Of a DNA stretch of 64,000 bases, positions 26,354 to 34,899 are shown in pieces. Made by a program: the position numbers and the translations under genes. This DNA comes from Micromonospora sp. MP36. Lineage in GTDB: Bacteria; Actinomycetota; Actinomycetes; Mycobacteriales; Micromonosporaceae. The notes below the pieces were generated by a model. The model was not told the DNA's origin and searched no databases. It worked only from the letters and a program-made list of their open reading frames with translations. The DNA lies in NCBI RefSeq assembly GCF_008119785.1, contig NZ_VSFA01000003.1, positions 231,953 through 295,952 on the forward strand, written 5' to 3'. The first letter of the stretch is position 1. Each line of letters starts with the position of its first letter.

Positions 26354-27004
26354 GTGCACACACCGCCCGTCCGCCGCGCCCGGTGGCAGGACATCCCCGA
26401 CATCGTCGACCTCGTCGTCGGCCCCTTCGCCGGCAGCGCCGTCGGCGCCTGGCTCGTACCGGACGAACGCCACCGGCGTCACGTGCTCACCGCCGTCATC
26501 CGCGTCTGGATCGAGCACGCCCTCCTCTGCGGCGAGGCATATCTCCTGCAGGACCAGTCCGCCGCCGCGGTCTGGCTGCACCGGTATGGTCTCGTGCCAG
26601 CCCCGACCGAGTATGGCGAGCGGCTCGCCGTCGCCTGCGGCGACTACCTGGACCGTTTCCTCCACCTCGACGACGTGCTGGACACGCACCGGCCCGCCGA
26701 CCCGCACAACCATCTGGCGTTCTTCACGGTCGCGCCGAATCCCCACCGGATCAGGCGCGCCGCCACGCTGTTGGCGATGAGCAACGCCCGCATGGGCCAA
26801 GCCCTGCTCCCTGCCTACACGGAGGCGACCACCGTCGCGGAGCGAGACCTGTACGCGCGGCACGGCTACGTCGCAGACCAGCCGTTTCCGCTCCCCGACG
26901 GCACCACTGCCTACCCGATGTGGCGCAGACCGGGACGGTGGCGGGTCGGCCACCGCTCGCTCACCCCGGCGGTCTGCCCGTACCGGGCCGCCTCGGCGGC
27001 CTAG
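26354..27004 (+). CDS. GNAT-family acetyltransferase
   Basis: A 216-residue protein with a GNAT-like core. The N-terminus (VRRARWQDIPDIVDLVVGPF) and the C-terminal ending ATTVAERDLYARHGYVADQPFPLPDG..YPMWRRPG match a subgroup of acetyltransferases whose substrate is unknown; the central acetyl-CoA loop is weak (RIRRAATLLAMSNARMGQALL). The GTG at 26354 has GGAG 6 bases before it. Single-gene unit. Confidence 0.65.
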   Translation: MHTPPVRRARWQDIPDIVDLVVGPFAGSAVGAWLVPDERHRRHVLTAVIRVWIEHALLCGEAYLLQDQSAAAVWLHRYGLVPAPTEYGERLAVACGDYLDRFLHLDDVLDTHRPADPHNHLAFFTVAPNPHRIRRAATLLAMSNARMGQALLPAYTEATTVAERDLYARHGYVADQPFPLPDGTTAYPMWRRPGRWRVGHRSLTPAVCPYRAASAA

Positions 27005-27134
27005 GCGGCGCGGCGTCCCGCGGTCGGGGCGCTAGTTGCCGGATGACAATCTCTCAGCGGCCAGTCAGGCGCATAGGGTGCTGGGACAACGGCTAGCAGT
27101 GGGGGCAGTCGACAGATGAAAGCACACGGGACTC

Positions 27135-27446
27135 GTGAGTAACTTCACCATCAGTACGTCATTCGCGGCGGACGGCACCACGCTGCTCCATGTCCGTGGC
27201 GAGATCGATGTCTCCACCTCCGCCGAACTGCTGTCCGCTGTCGTGAACGAGGTCACCCGACGTCGTCCGCCGAAGCTGGTGGTGGACATGCTGCATGTGA
27301 CGTTCCTCGACTCCACCGGCCTGACGACCCTGCTCTCCGCCCACCGGGCCGCCCAGCAGCTCGGCACGACGCTGGTCGTACGCGAGCTCAGCGCTTTCGT
27401 GCAGCAGCAGCTGCGGGTGGCCGGCATCTACGACATCCTCACCTGA
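27135..27446 (+). CDS. STAS-domain anti-anti-sigma factor
   Basis: A 103-residue STAS protein with the phosphorylatable serine in FLDSTGLTTLL (about residue 60) and the ligand-free length of SpoIIAA/BldG-like anti-anti-sigma factors. Such proteins, when unphosphorylated, sequester a kinase-type anti-sigma factor and release a sigma factor. No anti-sigma or sigma partner gene is adjacent. A short GC hairpin (27455-27469) follows the stop. Confidence 0.85.
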   Translation: MSNFTISTSFAADGTTLLHVRGEIDVSTSAELLSAVVNEVTRRRPPKLVVDMLHVTFLDSTGLTTLLSAHRAAQQLGTTLVVRELSAFVQQQLRVAGIYDILT

Positions 27447-27587
27447 TCCCGTCAGTGCGGCACCCGCACGACGCCTCGTCGGCTTCTTCACACGCGTGAT
27501 GGGTGAGATCACTCCGCACGCCAGTCGTTCCGCGCAGCTCCGGCCGGGAGCGGTGCTTCGGAGGGTGCGGAAGGGGTACCACCTTCG

Positions 27588-28478
27588 GTGGTCTTCATCC
27601 TTGCACTCGGCGCCGCCCTGCTGCTCGGGACCGGTTCGGTCATCCAGCAGCGGGTCGCCTTCCAGGCCCCGGACGGCCTGGCGCTGCATGTAGGGCTGCT
27701 GTGGCATCTCGCCCGGCAGCGGCTGTGGCTGCTGGGACTCGCGGCGACCCTGCTGGGTGGCGGGCTCAGTGGCCTCGCCCTCGGTCAAGGCTCGGTCGTG
27801 CTGGTGCAGCCGGTCCTGGTGCTGCGCCTGCTGTTCGCCCTGTCGGTCGCGGCGCTCTGGACCCGGCGCCCCCTCAGGCGCCGCGACTGGGCGGTGGCCA
27901 CGGCCGTCACCGTCGGCATGGTCGCCTTCCTGGTGGCGGGTCAGCCCGGACCAGGAAACCCGGAGGGCGTAGCGGCCTGGGAGTGGGCCGTGGCCGCGGC
28001 CGCCATCGGCGCGCTGACCTGGATGCTCGTCCGTGCCGCGCGCCGGCTGCGCCCCAATCAGGAAGCGCCGATGCTGTCGATCGGGGCGGGAATGCTGTTC
28101 GGACTCCAGTCGGCGCTGACCCAGTCGGCCTCGCACCGACTGTTCACCGAGGGGCTGCTGGCGCTGCTGACCAGCTGGCAGCCGTACGCCGTGGTGCTGA
28201 TCGGGTTGCTGGGCACGCTGCTCGCGCAGAGCGCGTACGACCTCGCCCCGCTGTCCGTCGCCTACCCGCCGCTGGCCGCGGCCGAGCCGCTCGCCGGCAT
28301 CGCGGTCGGCATCGGCGTGCTCGGCGGGACGCTGCGGCTGGCCCCGGGAGCGCTCACCGTCGAGGCCATGGGCCTGATCGTGATGACGCTGGCGGTGTAT
28401 CTGCTGGCCGCCTCGCCGCACATCGTCGGCCACCACCACCAACAGCCGGCGAAGAAGCGCGGCGAGAACGGCTCGTAG
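27588..28478 (+). CDS. DMT-superfamily transporter (NIPA/EamA-like)
   Basis: A 296-residue protein with about nine membrane helices in two related halves, starting GAALLLGTGSVIQQRVAFQ and including GLSGLALGQGSVVLVQPVLV and SAYDLAPLSVAYPPLAAAEPLAG. This pattern fits the DMT group that includes NIPA-like and 'DUF6020-free' actinobacterial carriers; substrate unknown. The start is GTG at 27588. A His/Lys-rich tail ends the protein. Confidence 0.75.
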   Translation: MVFILALGAALLLGTGSVIQQRVAFQAPDGLALHVGLLWHLARQRLWLLGLAATLLGGGLSGLALGQGSVVLVQPVLVLRLLFALSVAALWTRRPLRRRDWAVATAVTVGMVAFLVAGQPGPGNPEGVAAWEWAVAAAAIGALTWMLVRAARRLRPNQEAPMLSIGAGMLFGLQSALTQSASHRLFTEGLLALLTSWQPYAVVLIGLLGTLLAQSAYDLAPLSVAYPPLAAAEPLAGIAVGIGVLGGTLRLAPGALTVEAMGLIVMTLAVYLLAASPHIVGHHHQQPAKKRGENGS

Positions 28479-28513
28479 CCGGGATCCGACAGACGGCGCA
28501 GGGAGCTCGACCG

Positions 28514-28557
28514 TTGCCAAGGAGGACGTGAGAGACTACTTTCGAAACATGTCTCTC
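28514..28557 (+). promoter_or_regulatory. Promoter and 28-bp dyad operator of the ArsR/MFS pair
   Basis: TTGCCA (28514-28519), 17 bases, TACTTT (28537-28542), then the ATG 6 bases later, which points to a leaderless transcript. The -10 box is inside a dyad: GAGAGAC (28530-28536) and GTCTCTC (28551-28557) flank a central TTTCGAAA (28540-28547), all on one axis. The regulator it precedes is the natural candidate to bind. Confidence 0.6.
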
Positions 28558-29145
28558 AAGAATCCGTACGGGGATTTCGAGATCACCGACCCGCAGGCGC
28601 TGCGTGCCCTGGCGCATCCGGTGCGGCTGGCCGTCCTCGGCCATCTCCAACGCCACGGCCCGGCCACCGCGACCCAGTTGTCGCCGCACGTGGGTGCCAC
28701 CCCCTCGGTGGTCAGCTGGCATCTGCGTCACCTGGCCTCGTTCGGGCTGGTGACCGACTGGGACGGGGCGACCAGCCGGCGCGAGCGCTGGTGGCAGGCG
28801 GCGGCCAAGGGGTTCCGCTTCAACCTGCCCGACGACGCCGACGGGCAGAACGCGGCACGCCAGCTCCAGGGCGAGATGTTCGCCCAGAGCGCCGAACTGC
28901 CGCAGCAGTGGCTGCTGCACGACGAGCCGCGGCTGGACACCGAGTGGCGGCGAGCCGCCGGCCTGGCCAACACCCGGATCATGCTCACCGCCGAGGAGAT
29001 GCAGCAGCTCAACGACGACGTCGAAGCCCTGATCGCCAGATACGTGCAGCGCCCGGAGGCCGAGGCGCCGGCCGGGGCGCGGGGCGTACGGCTGCTGCAG
29101 TACGTCCTGCCGGAACCCGGCGGCGACGAGCGGAGCGAGGGATGA
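28549..29145 (+). CDS. ArsR-family (HTH_20-type) transcriptional regulator
   Basis: A 198-residue winged-helix protein (ALRALAHPVRLAVLGHLQRHG, recognition region GATPSVVSWHLRHLASFGLV) with a long helical C-terminal part. ATG 28549 is preferred over the in-frame GTG at 28528: the latter is only 2 bases from an AAGGAGG, while the ATG fits a leaderless start behind a strong promoter. Its stop overlaps the MFS start (ATGA). Regulators of this subgroup are very often paired with an MFS efflux gene, as here. Confidence 0.85.
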   Translation: MSLKNPYGDFEITDPQALRALAHPVRLAVLGHLQRHGPATATQLSPHVGATPSVVSWHLRHLASFGLVTDWDGATSRRERWWQAAAKGFRFNLPDDADGQNAARQLQGEMFAQSAELPQQWLLHDEPRLDTEWRRAAGLANTRIMLTAEEMQQLNDDVEALIARYVQRPEAEAPAGARGVRLLQYVLPEPGGDERSEG

Positions 29146-30455
29146 GCGCGGTCACCGCCGCCCCGCCCGGTACGGTCGGCACCAGCCGGCACTTCCGCAC
29201 GTTCTGGCTGGCCCAGGCGATCTCGCAGTTCGGCGACCGCATCACCGAACTCGCCCTTCCGCTCATCGCGGTCACCATGCTGGCCGCGACACCCGGCCAG
29301 GTCGGCGTGCTCACCGCCCTGATCTGGCTGCCGTACCTGTTCGGCGTGTTCGTCGGCGCCTGGGTCGACCAGCGTACGCACAAGCGGCGGCTGCTGGTCG
29401 TCGCCGACCTGATCCGCGCGGCCGTGCTGGTCAGCCTGCCCGTCGCCTACCTGCTCGACGTGGTCAGCCTGGCCCAGCTGTTCGTCGTCGCGGTGCTCAC
29501 CGGTGCCGGCGCGGTGCTGTTCGCCATGGCGTACCCGTCGTTCTTCGTCACGCTCGTGCCGAGCACGGCCTACATCGACGCCAACAGCAAACTCAGCCTG
29601 AGTCGAGCCGGGTCGTTCGTCGCCGGTCCCGCGCTCGGCGGGGCGCTCGTGCAGCTCCTGACCGCGCCCGTCGCGCTCGCGGCCGATGCCCTGTCGTTCC
29701 TGGGATCCGCGCTGCTGATCGGGCGCATCCCGACCGACGGGGTGCCACCGGCGCCGACCCGGTCGTCGGCCCGCACGCGGATCCGGGACGGGCTGGCGCT
29801 GCTGCTGCGGCACCGCGTGCTGCGCGCCGCCCTCGGCGCCACCACCACCGTCAACTTCTTCACGTTCATCGCGACGGCGCTGCTGGTCCTCTACGCCAGC
29901 CGCGACCTGGGCCTGTCGGCGGGCGCTATCGGACTCGGCATGGGCGCCGGTGCCCTCGGCGGCGTGGCCGGTGCGGCGTTGGCCCCACGCGTGGCCCGGG
30001 CGATCGGCGTTGGCCGCACCGCTGTCATCGGCACCGCGCTCTTCCCGGCGCCGCTGGCGCTGCTGGCGCTGGGCAGCGGCCCGACCGGGGCGAAGATCGC
30101 GCTGCTCGCCGGCGTGGAGTTCGTCTCCTCGGTCGGCGTCATGCTCATGGACATCAACCTCAACGCCCTGATCGCCAAGGTCACGCCCGACGGCGCCCGG
30201 GGACGCACAGCCGGCGCGTACAGCACCGTCAACTACGGGATCCGGCCGTTGGGCGCGCTGATCGGCGGCTGGCTGGGCACGGCCATCGGACTGCGTCCCA
30301 CCCTCGTCCTCGCCGGCGTCGCCGGCGCCTCCGCCGCCCTGTGGCTGATCCTGTCACCGGTACGACGCATCACCACGCTCGACGACGAAGCTGCCGCGGC
30401 GGCCGCCGAGAGTCCCGACGGCCGCACCCTGCCGGAAGCTGCGCCGGCGGGGTGA
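29142..30455 (+). CDS. MFS transporter (enterobactin-exporter/multidrug-efflux-like)
   Basis: A 437-residue, 12-helix MFS protein that opens FRTFWLAQAISQFGDRITELALPLIAV and has the motif A-like loop GAWVDQRTHKRRLLVVADL between helices 2 and 3. This subgroup (MFS_3/EntS-like) exports siderophores or macrolide-type drugs. It is coupled to the upstream ArsR regulator by a four-base overlap, so the pair probably responds to its own substrate. Confidence 0.85.
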   Translation: MSAVTAAPPGTVGTSRHFRTFWLAQAISQFGDRITELALPLIAVTMLAATPGQVGVLTALIWLPYLFGVFVGAWVDQRTHKRRLLVVADLIRAAVLVSLPVAYLLDVVSLAQLFVVAVLTGAGAVLFAMAYPSFFVTLVPSTAYIDANSKLSLSRAGSFVAGPALGGALVQLLTAPVALAADALSFLGSALLIGRIPTDGVPPAPTRSSARTRIRDGLALLLRHRVLRAALGATTTVNFFTFIATALLVLYASRDLGLSAGAIGLGMGAGALGGVAGAALAPRVARAIGVGRTAVIGTALFPAPLALLALGSGPTGAKIALLAGVEFVSSVGVMLMDINLNALIAKVTPDGARGRTAGAYSTVNYGIRPLGALIGGWLGTAIGLRPTLVLAGVAGASAALWLILSPVRRITTLDDEAAAAAAESPDGRTLPEAAPAG

Positions 30456-30495
30456 CGCCACCATGGCGGCAGGCGACGAAGCCCCCGGGACCTCG

Positions 30496-30523
30496 CCGGC
30501 GGGGCGGGGATCCGCCCCGCCGG
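30496..30523. terminator. Bidirectional terminator between MFS and cyclophilin genes
   Basis: A perfect 12-bp GC stem (30496-30507 with 30512-30523) with a GGAT loop in the gap between two convergent genes. Confidence 0.8.
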
Positions 30524-30531
30524 GTCGGGCG

Positions 30532-31290
30532 TCAGCGCCCCCGAGTGGCCAGGGAGATCTCCACCGGCAGGGCCGGCGCACCGTCGACCGGCGCCGGGTC
30601 CTCGGGCGTGGCGGCGATCCCGCCGGCCGCGATCCGGTCCAGGGTGGCCAGCCCGGCCTCGTCGACCGTGCCGAAGACGGTGTAGTTGGGGCGCAGCGCC
30701 GAGTCGGACTGCACCAGGAAGAACTGGCTGCCGTTGGTGTCCGGGCCGGCGTTGGCCATGGCCAGGGTGCCCCGGGCGTAGAGGCGACGGACCCCGGTCG
30801 GGTCGGTCGGCGCCGGCGGCAGGTCGGTGGGCAGTTCGTCGGCGTACCGGTAGCCGGGCCCGCCCTCGCCGGTGCCGGACGGGTCGCCGCACTGCAGCAC
30901 CTTCAGAGTTGGGTACGCGGTGAGCCGGTGGCAGGGCGTCCGGTCGTAGAACTTGTGGCGGGCCAGGTGCAGGAAGCTCTGCACGGTGCACGGGGCCTGT
31001 TCCCGGTCGAGCGTCAGCCCGATCGGGCCCTGGCTGGTCCGCAGGGTGACCCGCACGGTGCCGTGGTCGGGTGTGTGCCGGGGGTCCGGCGGCAGCTGTA
31101 CCGGCCGGGCCGCCGGCTCGTCCGGCGTCGGCGTGTACGCGCACGGGCCCTTCGTGGGTGCGGGCGCGGCGGCCGGCGCCGCGGTCGCCGCGGCGCCACC
31201 GGCGGCGACCAGCGCGGCGGACACCGCCGCCACGCCCGCGAGGCGGGGCAGCAGCTGCGGGATGGCGTGCGGTCGGGTTTTCCTCGACAC
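30532..31290 (-). CDS. Secreted cyclophilin-type peptidyl-prolyl isomerase
   Basis: A 252-residue protein: basic start, hydrophobic signal segment (LAGVAAVSAALVAAGGAAATAAPAA has its core within residues 15-35), then a cyclophilin domain with FYDRTPCHRL, GTLAMANAGPDTNGSQFFL and YTVFGTVDEAG. It catalyses cis-trans isomerisation of prolyl bonds and would help fold exported proteins. Four Cys in the mature part may pair outside the cell. The GTG at 31290 has GGAGG 5 bases upstream. Confidence 0.88.
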   Translation of the reverse strand: MSRKTRPHAIPQLLPRLAGVAAVSAALVAAGGAAATAAPAAAPAPTKGPCAYTPTPDEPAARPVQLPPDPRHTPDHGTVRVTLRTSQGPIGLTLDREQAPCTVQSFLHLARHKFYDRTPCHRLTAYPTLKVLQCGDPSGTGEGGPGYRYADELPTDLPPAPTDPTGVRRLYARGTLAMANAGPDTNGSQFFLVQSDSALRPNYTVFGTVDEAGLATLDRIAAGGIAATPEDPAPVDGAPALPVEISLATRGR

Positions 31291-31399
31291 GTGGTCCTCC
31301 CTGGACTTGTGGTAGCAGAGAGACCGGAGTCTATGGAGCCGGTGACCCGATGTCGATGAACCGTCGGCTTTGACGGGCTTCCCGGCGGCCGGCGACGGA

Positions 31400-31436
31400 A
31401 GCGGCCGCTCTCCGGTTTGTCCGGGAAGCGGCCGCT
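31400..31436 (-). terminator. Terminator downstream of the SRPBCC gene
   Basis: AGCGGCCGCT at 31400-31409 pairs with its second copy at 31427-31436; CCGG/CCGG pairing in the loop can extend it. It ends the ArsR/DUF6069/SRPBCC unit before the cyclophilin gene. Confidence 0.5.
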
Positions 31437-31472
31437 GCTGATCGTCGCTGTCGGCGGGGTTCCGCCGGCCGG

Positions 31473-32231
31473 TCAGCCGATGGGGAGGGCGTTCACCCAC
31501 TGCTGCCAGGCCTGCTCGGCCCGGGCCGGGTCCTGGTCCGGCGCGAAGATGTGGTGGCCGAGGACCAACGCGTTGCCGCGTTCGGTGCCGGAGTGCAGGA
31601 AGCGGTAGAGCGCGTCGTCGGTGCGAACGCCGAAGTAGGTGGGCAGACCGGCGATGTCGACGACCCCGTCGATCGGCGGCAGGCCGTCGACGGTGAGCCG
31701 GGCCCGCTGCCCCTCGGAGATCGGGCCGGTGATGCCGAACGCGCCGGCCACCGCCGCGAAGACCTGCTCCGGGGTCCCGGCCCCGGGGCGGAACGCGGCG
31801 ACCGGGGCACCGGTCCGGCCGGCGAAGTGGGCGAGGTACGAGGCGAGGGTCCTCAGGTACATGTCCCAGCCGGCCTGCATCGCCTCGTACTCGGTCTCCC
31901 AGTTGTCGCCCAGGACGCCGCTCTGGACCAGCCGCAGCACCGTGGCGCCCTGGTCACGGCCCTCGATCAGGTATTCGATGGCGTTGAAGCCGCCCTCCTG
32001 CCCGAACTCAGAGCGGATGGCGAACCGCTTGCCCGGCTCCCAGGCGGTGACGGTCGCCTCGTCGGTGTGGCCGGCCATGGTGAGGCTGCTGCGGCCGCCC
32101 TCGCGCGGCTCCACCTCGCTGCGGCCCATGAACCAGGAGTCGATACCCGGTCCGGTGGCGATCGCCTCCCACACCTGCTCGGGGGTGGCGGCCAGCTCGA
32201 TGTCCTTCTGCAGCTCGAAGTGGTGTCCCAT
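31473..32231 (-). CDS. SRPBCC/AHSA1-domain protein
   Basis: A 252-residue protein with an AHSA1-type START fold in its first 145 residues (IELAATPEQVWEAIATGPGIDSWFMG) and a second, less clear domain (TPEQVFAAVAGAFGITGPISEGQ..). It follows an ArsR regulator and a DUF6069 membrane protein on the same strand, again the ArsR/SRPBCC pairing, so it is probably under the same control. Ligand unknown. AAAGGA is 9 bases from the ATG. Confidence 0.8.
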   Translation of the reverse strand: MGHHFELQKDIELAATPEQVWEAIATGPGIDSWFMGRSEVEPREGGRSSLTMAGHTDEATVTAWEPGKRFAIRSEFGQEGGFNAIEYLIEGRDQGATVLRLVQSGVLGDNWETEYEAMQAGWDMYLRTLASYLAHFAGRTGAPVAAFRPGAGTPEQVFAAVAGAFGITGPISEGQRARLTVDGLPPIDGVVDIAGLPTYFGVRTDDALYRFLHSGTERGNALVLGHHIFAPDQDPARAEQAWQQWVNALPIG

Positions 32232-32331
32232 GATGTGGCGTCCTTTCCGGTGATCGGTGTCGTCGAGAATCGGGTGAAGTGGCGGTGGCCGGCGCCGGCG
32301 GGCCGGCGGTGGCCGGGAGGTCGCGGTCGGG

Positions 32332-32790
32332 TCAGCGGGCGGCCGTGCCGGCCGGGCGGAGCATCGGCAGCAGCGCGGCCGCCACCACGACGTGCAGCAC
32401 GCAGAGCATCAGCCGGGTGTCCACGGTGGCCCGCTCGATGAAGATCGGGACGAAGGAGGCCGCCAGCACGGTCCCGGCGAGCCCGCCCCAGATCGGCCGG
32501 GCGTGCCGGGTGACGCGTTCGAGCAGCGCCAGGGCGCCCCACCCGAGCAGCCCGAAGACCAGGCTGAACACGGCGATCTCCGGCAGGATCAGCGGGTGCG
32601 CCTGGGTGGACCCGGGGTCGGTGAGCGTGAAGTCCACGCCGGCGGCGCGGGCGACCAGGTAGAGCAGGCTGTTCGCGCCCACCGCGGCGGCGACTCCGAG
32701 CGCGCGCCGGCGACGGCGGCGGGATGCGGCGCTGACGGTACGGGCGGTCGGGCGGGCCGCGGCGATGATCGGGCTGGTCGTGGTGGTCAT
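32332..32790 (-). CDS. DUF6069-family four-helix membrane protein
   Basis: A 152-residue protein with a basic N-terminal region (SRRRRRRALG) and four membrane helices, of the kind annotated as DUF6069. Function unknown. It starts one base after the stop of the ArsR gene (TGA-C-ATG), so it is translationally coupled to it, and the SRPBCC gene follows after 100 bases. Confidence 0.7.
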   Translation of the reverse strand: MTTTTSPIIAAARPTARTVSAASRRRRRRALGVAAAVGANSLLYLVARAAGVDFTLTDPGSTQAHPLILPEIAVFSLVFGLLGWGALALLERVTRHARPIWGGLAGTVLAASFVPIFIERATVDTRLMLCVLHVVVAAALLPMLRPAGTAAR

Positions 32791-32791
32791 G

Positions 32792-33400
32792 TCAGGACTC
32801 CTCGGATTCGTTGCCGGACGTGGGGTTGACGCTGGGGTGCAGGGCGAGCACCACCCGGTGCTCGCGGCCGCCGGGGGTGTTCTCGTCGTGGTACCTGCTG
32901 ACCAGGGCGCTGACCGTGGACGCCAGTTCCTCGGCGAACGCGGCCCGGTCGCGGGCGGAGGCGAACCGGACGGTGGCGTCGATGGCGAACGTGGCCACCC
33001 GCTTCTTCGCCCGGTCCGCGCCGGTGATGAGCGCGCCGACGTCGTGCACGAGCCGGGCGGCGACCGCGAGCAGCCACCGCGCGGACAGCCGGTCCGGCGC
33101 GTCGGACGGGTTGGGCCGCACGGCCGCGAGGGCCGCCGGCGAGATCACGTACGACGCCGCGGTGGCCCGCATGACCCGTTCGGTGACGTTGCCCTTGCGG
33201 CGCTCCTCCACCAGCTCGATCAGGCCGTGCTGCTCGAGCGCGCGGAGATGGTAGTTGACCTTCTGCCGAGGCAGGCCGACCCGGGCGGCGAGCATCGTCG
33301 CCGAGGCCGGTTCCGCGAGCGCGGCCAGCAGCCGGGCCCGCATCGGGTCCAGCGACGCCTCGGCCGCCGCCGGGTCCTCGATCACTGCGATGTCGAACAT
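32792..33400 (-). CDS. ArsR-family winged-helix regulator
   Basis: A 202-residue regulator with LDPMRARLLAALAEPASATMLAARVGLPRQKVNYHLRALEQHGLIELVEERRKG (winged helix, about residues 17-70) and a C-terminal helical part. The ATG at 33400 follows GAAGGTGGGG. It heads the three-gene unit with DUF6069 and SRPBCC proteins, and an AT-rich dyad lies just upstream. Confidence 0.82.
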   Translation of the reverse strand: MFDIAVIEDPAAAEASLDPMRARLLAALAEPASATMLAARVGLPRQKVNYHLRALEQHGLIELVEERRKGNVTERVMRATAASYVISPAALAAVRPNPSDAPDRLSARWLLAVAARLVHDVGALITGADRAKKRVATFAIDATVRFASARDRAAFAEELASTVSALVSRYHDENTPGGREHRVVLALHPSVNPTSGNESEES

Positions 33401-33417
33401 GACCCCACCTTCCCACC

Positions 33418-33433
33418 GACAAATTTTTTTGTC
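33418..33433 (-). promoter_or_regulatory. AT-rich dyad and -35-like box upstream of the ArsR/DUF6069/SRPBCC unit
   Basis: On the transcribed orientation GACAAA-AAAA-TTTGTC is a 6-4-6 inverted repeat, overlapped at its upstream edge by TTGACA. It is the only AT-rich stretch nearby, 18 bases before the ATG, and fits an operator for the regulator. Confidence 0.5.
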
Positions 33434-33597
33434 AAGACAGATCTGGTTTTCGGTGTGCGCCCGCATCACCCCGCCGGCTCGCGGAACACCGCGCTCCACC
33501 GCACTGCCACCGGTCACCCGGCACCGGAGGTACGCCCGCGCCGCCCGACGCCGGAATAATGGGACCCCGCGACGCCGCCGCACCGCCGGAGGTCGGA

Positions 33598-34899
33598 TTG
33601 GTCCAGGACGAGATCCGCCGACGCAATCTCGGCACCCTGCTGCGCCACGTCCACCTGGGCGGTTCGGCCTCCCGCGCCGTCCTCGCCGGGCGGATGGGTC
33701 TGAACCGCAGCACGATCATGGGGCTGACCGCGGAACTCAGCGCCGCCGGTCTGGTCCGTGAGGAGGCGCCGACCGACACCGGGCGAGCGGGTCGACCGTC
33801 GCTGCTGGTCCGCCCCGAGTCCCACCAGGTGTACGTGCTGGCGTTCGACGTCGCCGTGGACTGGCTCGTCGCCGCCCGGGTCGGGCTGGGCGGGGTCGTC
33901 CTGGACCGCCGGCGGGCGCCCCGACCGCGCGCCGGGGCCGACCTCGAACGGGTGGTCGAGGTCCTCGCCTGGTTCGGTCGGCAACTGCACGAGGTGGCCG
34001 CGCCCGACTCGGTCTGCGTCGGAGCCAGCGCCTCGTACTGCGGGATGATCCGTCCGGGCGACGGCATGGTCCGCTTCGGACCCGACATGGGCTGGGTGGA
34101 CCAGGCGTTCGGCGCCGAACTCAGCCGCCGGCTCGGGCTCGGCCTGCCCGTGTCGGTGGGCAACGAGGCCCACCTCGGGGCCGTGGCCGAGCAGCAACGC
34201 GGGGCGGGTGTCGGCTTCCAGAACCTGATCTACCTGCACGGCGACGTCGGCGTGGGCGGCGGGATCATCGTCGGCGGCAAGCTGCTGGACGGTGAGGGCG
34301 GATACGCCTGCGAGCTCGGGCACATGGTGGTGAACCCGTACGACGGGCGACCCTGCGGATGCGGCTCCCGCGGCTGCCTGGAGGCGGAGGTCGGCGAGCG
34401 GGCCCTGCTCGACGCCGCCGGACGGCCCGCCGAACTGTTCGGCCGCGACGCCCTGCGCGCCGTGGTCGACGACGCCGGCCGCGGTGATCCGGTGGCCCGC
34501 GACGCCCTGCACCGCATCGGCGACTGGCTCGGCATCGGGGTGGCGAACCTGATCAACCTGTTCAACCCAGGCATTGTGATCTTCGGAGGGATGCTGCGCG
34601 ACGTGTACCCAGGCGCGGCCGGCCAGGTCCGCGCCCGTATCGCGGCCAACGTGCTGCCGGTCGCCAGGGAGCGCGTACGGCTGCACACCTCGGCGCTCGG
34701 CGACGACGCCACCCTGGTCGGCGCCGCCGAACTCGGCTTCTCGGCCCTGCTGGCCGATCCACTGGGTACGCTCGCCGCCACGACGGCCCAACCGGCGGCC
34801 GGTGGGAGCCCGCGGCAACGCCAACCCGTACCGTCGCCGGACCGTCCGCCCGGCGCACCCGGCAGGTCAGCTCGGATGACCCCGCCGGCAGGTCCTTGA
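33598..34899 (+). CDS. ROK-family transcriptional regulator
   Basis: A 433-residue ROK protein (NagC/XylR type): N-terminal helix-turn-helix (SRAVLAGRMGLNRSTIMGLTAELSAAGLV), then the sugar-kinase-like fold with GDVGVGGGIIVGG and the zinc motif ELGHMVVNPYDGRPCGCGSRGC, complete with His and three Cys. Such proteins repress sugar genes and release DNA on sugar binding. The TTG at 33598 has GGAGG 5 bases before it, better than the ATG at 33559. No sugar operon is adjacent. Its 3' end overlaps the convergent mauE-like gene by 33 bases. Confidence 0.85.
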   Translation: MVQDEIRRRNLGTLLRHVHLGGSASRAVLAGRMGLNRSTIMGLTAELSAAGLVREEAPTDTGRAGRPSLLVRPESHQVYVLAFDVAVDWLVAARVGLGGVVLDRRRAPRPRAGADLERVVEVLAWFGRQLHEVAAPDSVCVGASASYCGMIRPGDGMVRFGPDMGWVDQAFGAELSRRLGLGLPVSVGNEAHLGAVAEQQRGAGVGFQNLIYLHGDVGVGGGIIVGGKLLDGEGGYACELGHMVVNPYDGRPCGCGSRGCLEAEVGERALLDAAGRPAELFGRDALRAVVDDAGRGDPVARDALHRIGDWLGIGVANLINLFNPGIVIFGGMLRDVYPGAAGQVRARIAANVLPVARERVRLHTSALGDDATLVGAAELGFSALLADPLGTLAATTAQPAAGGSPRQRQPVPSPDRPPGAPGRSARMTPPAGP

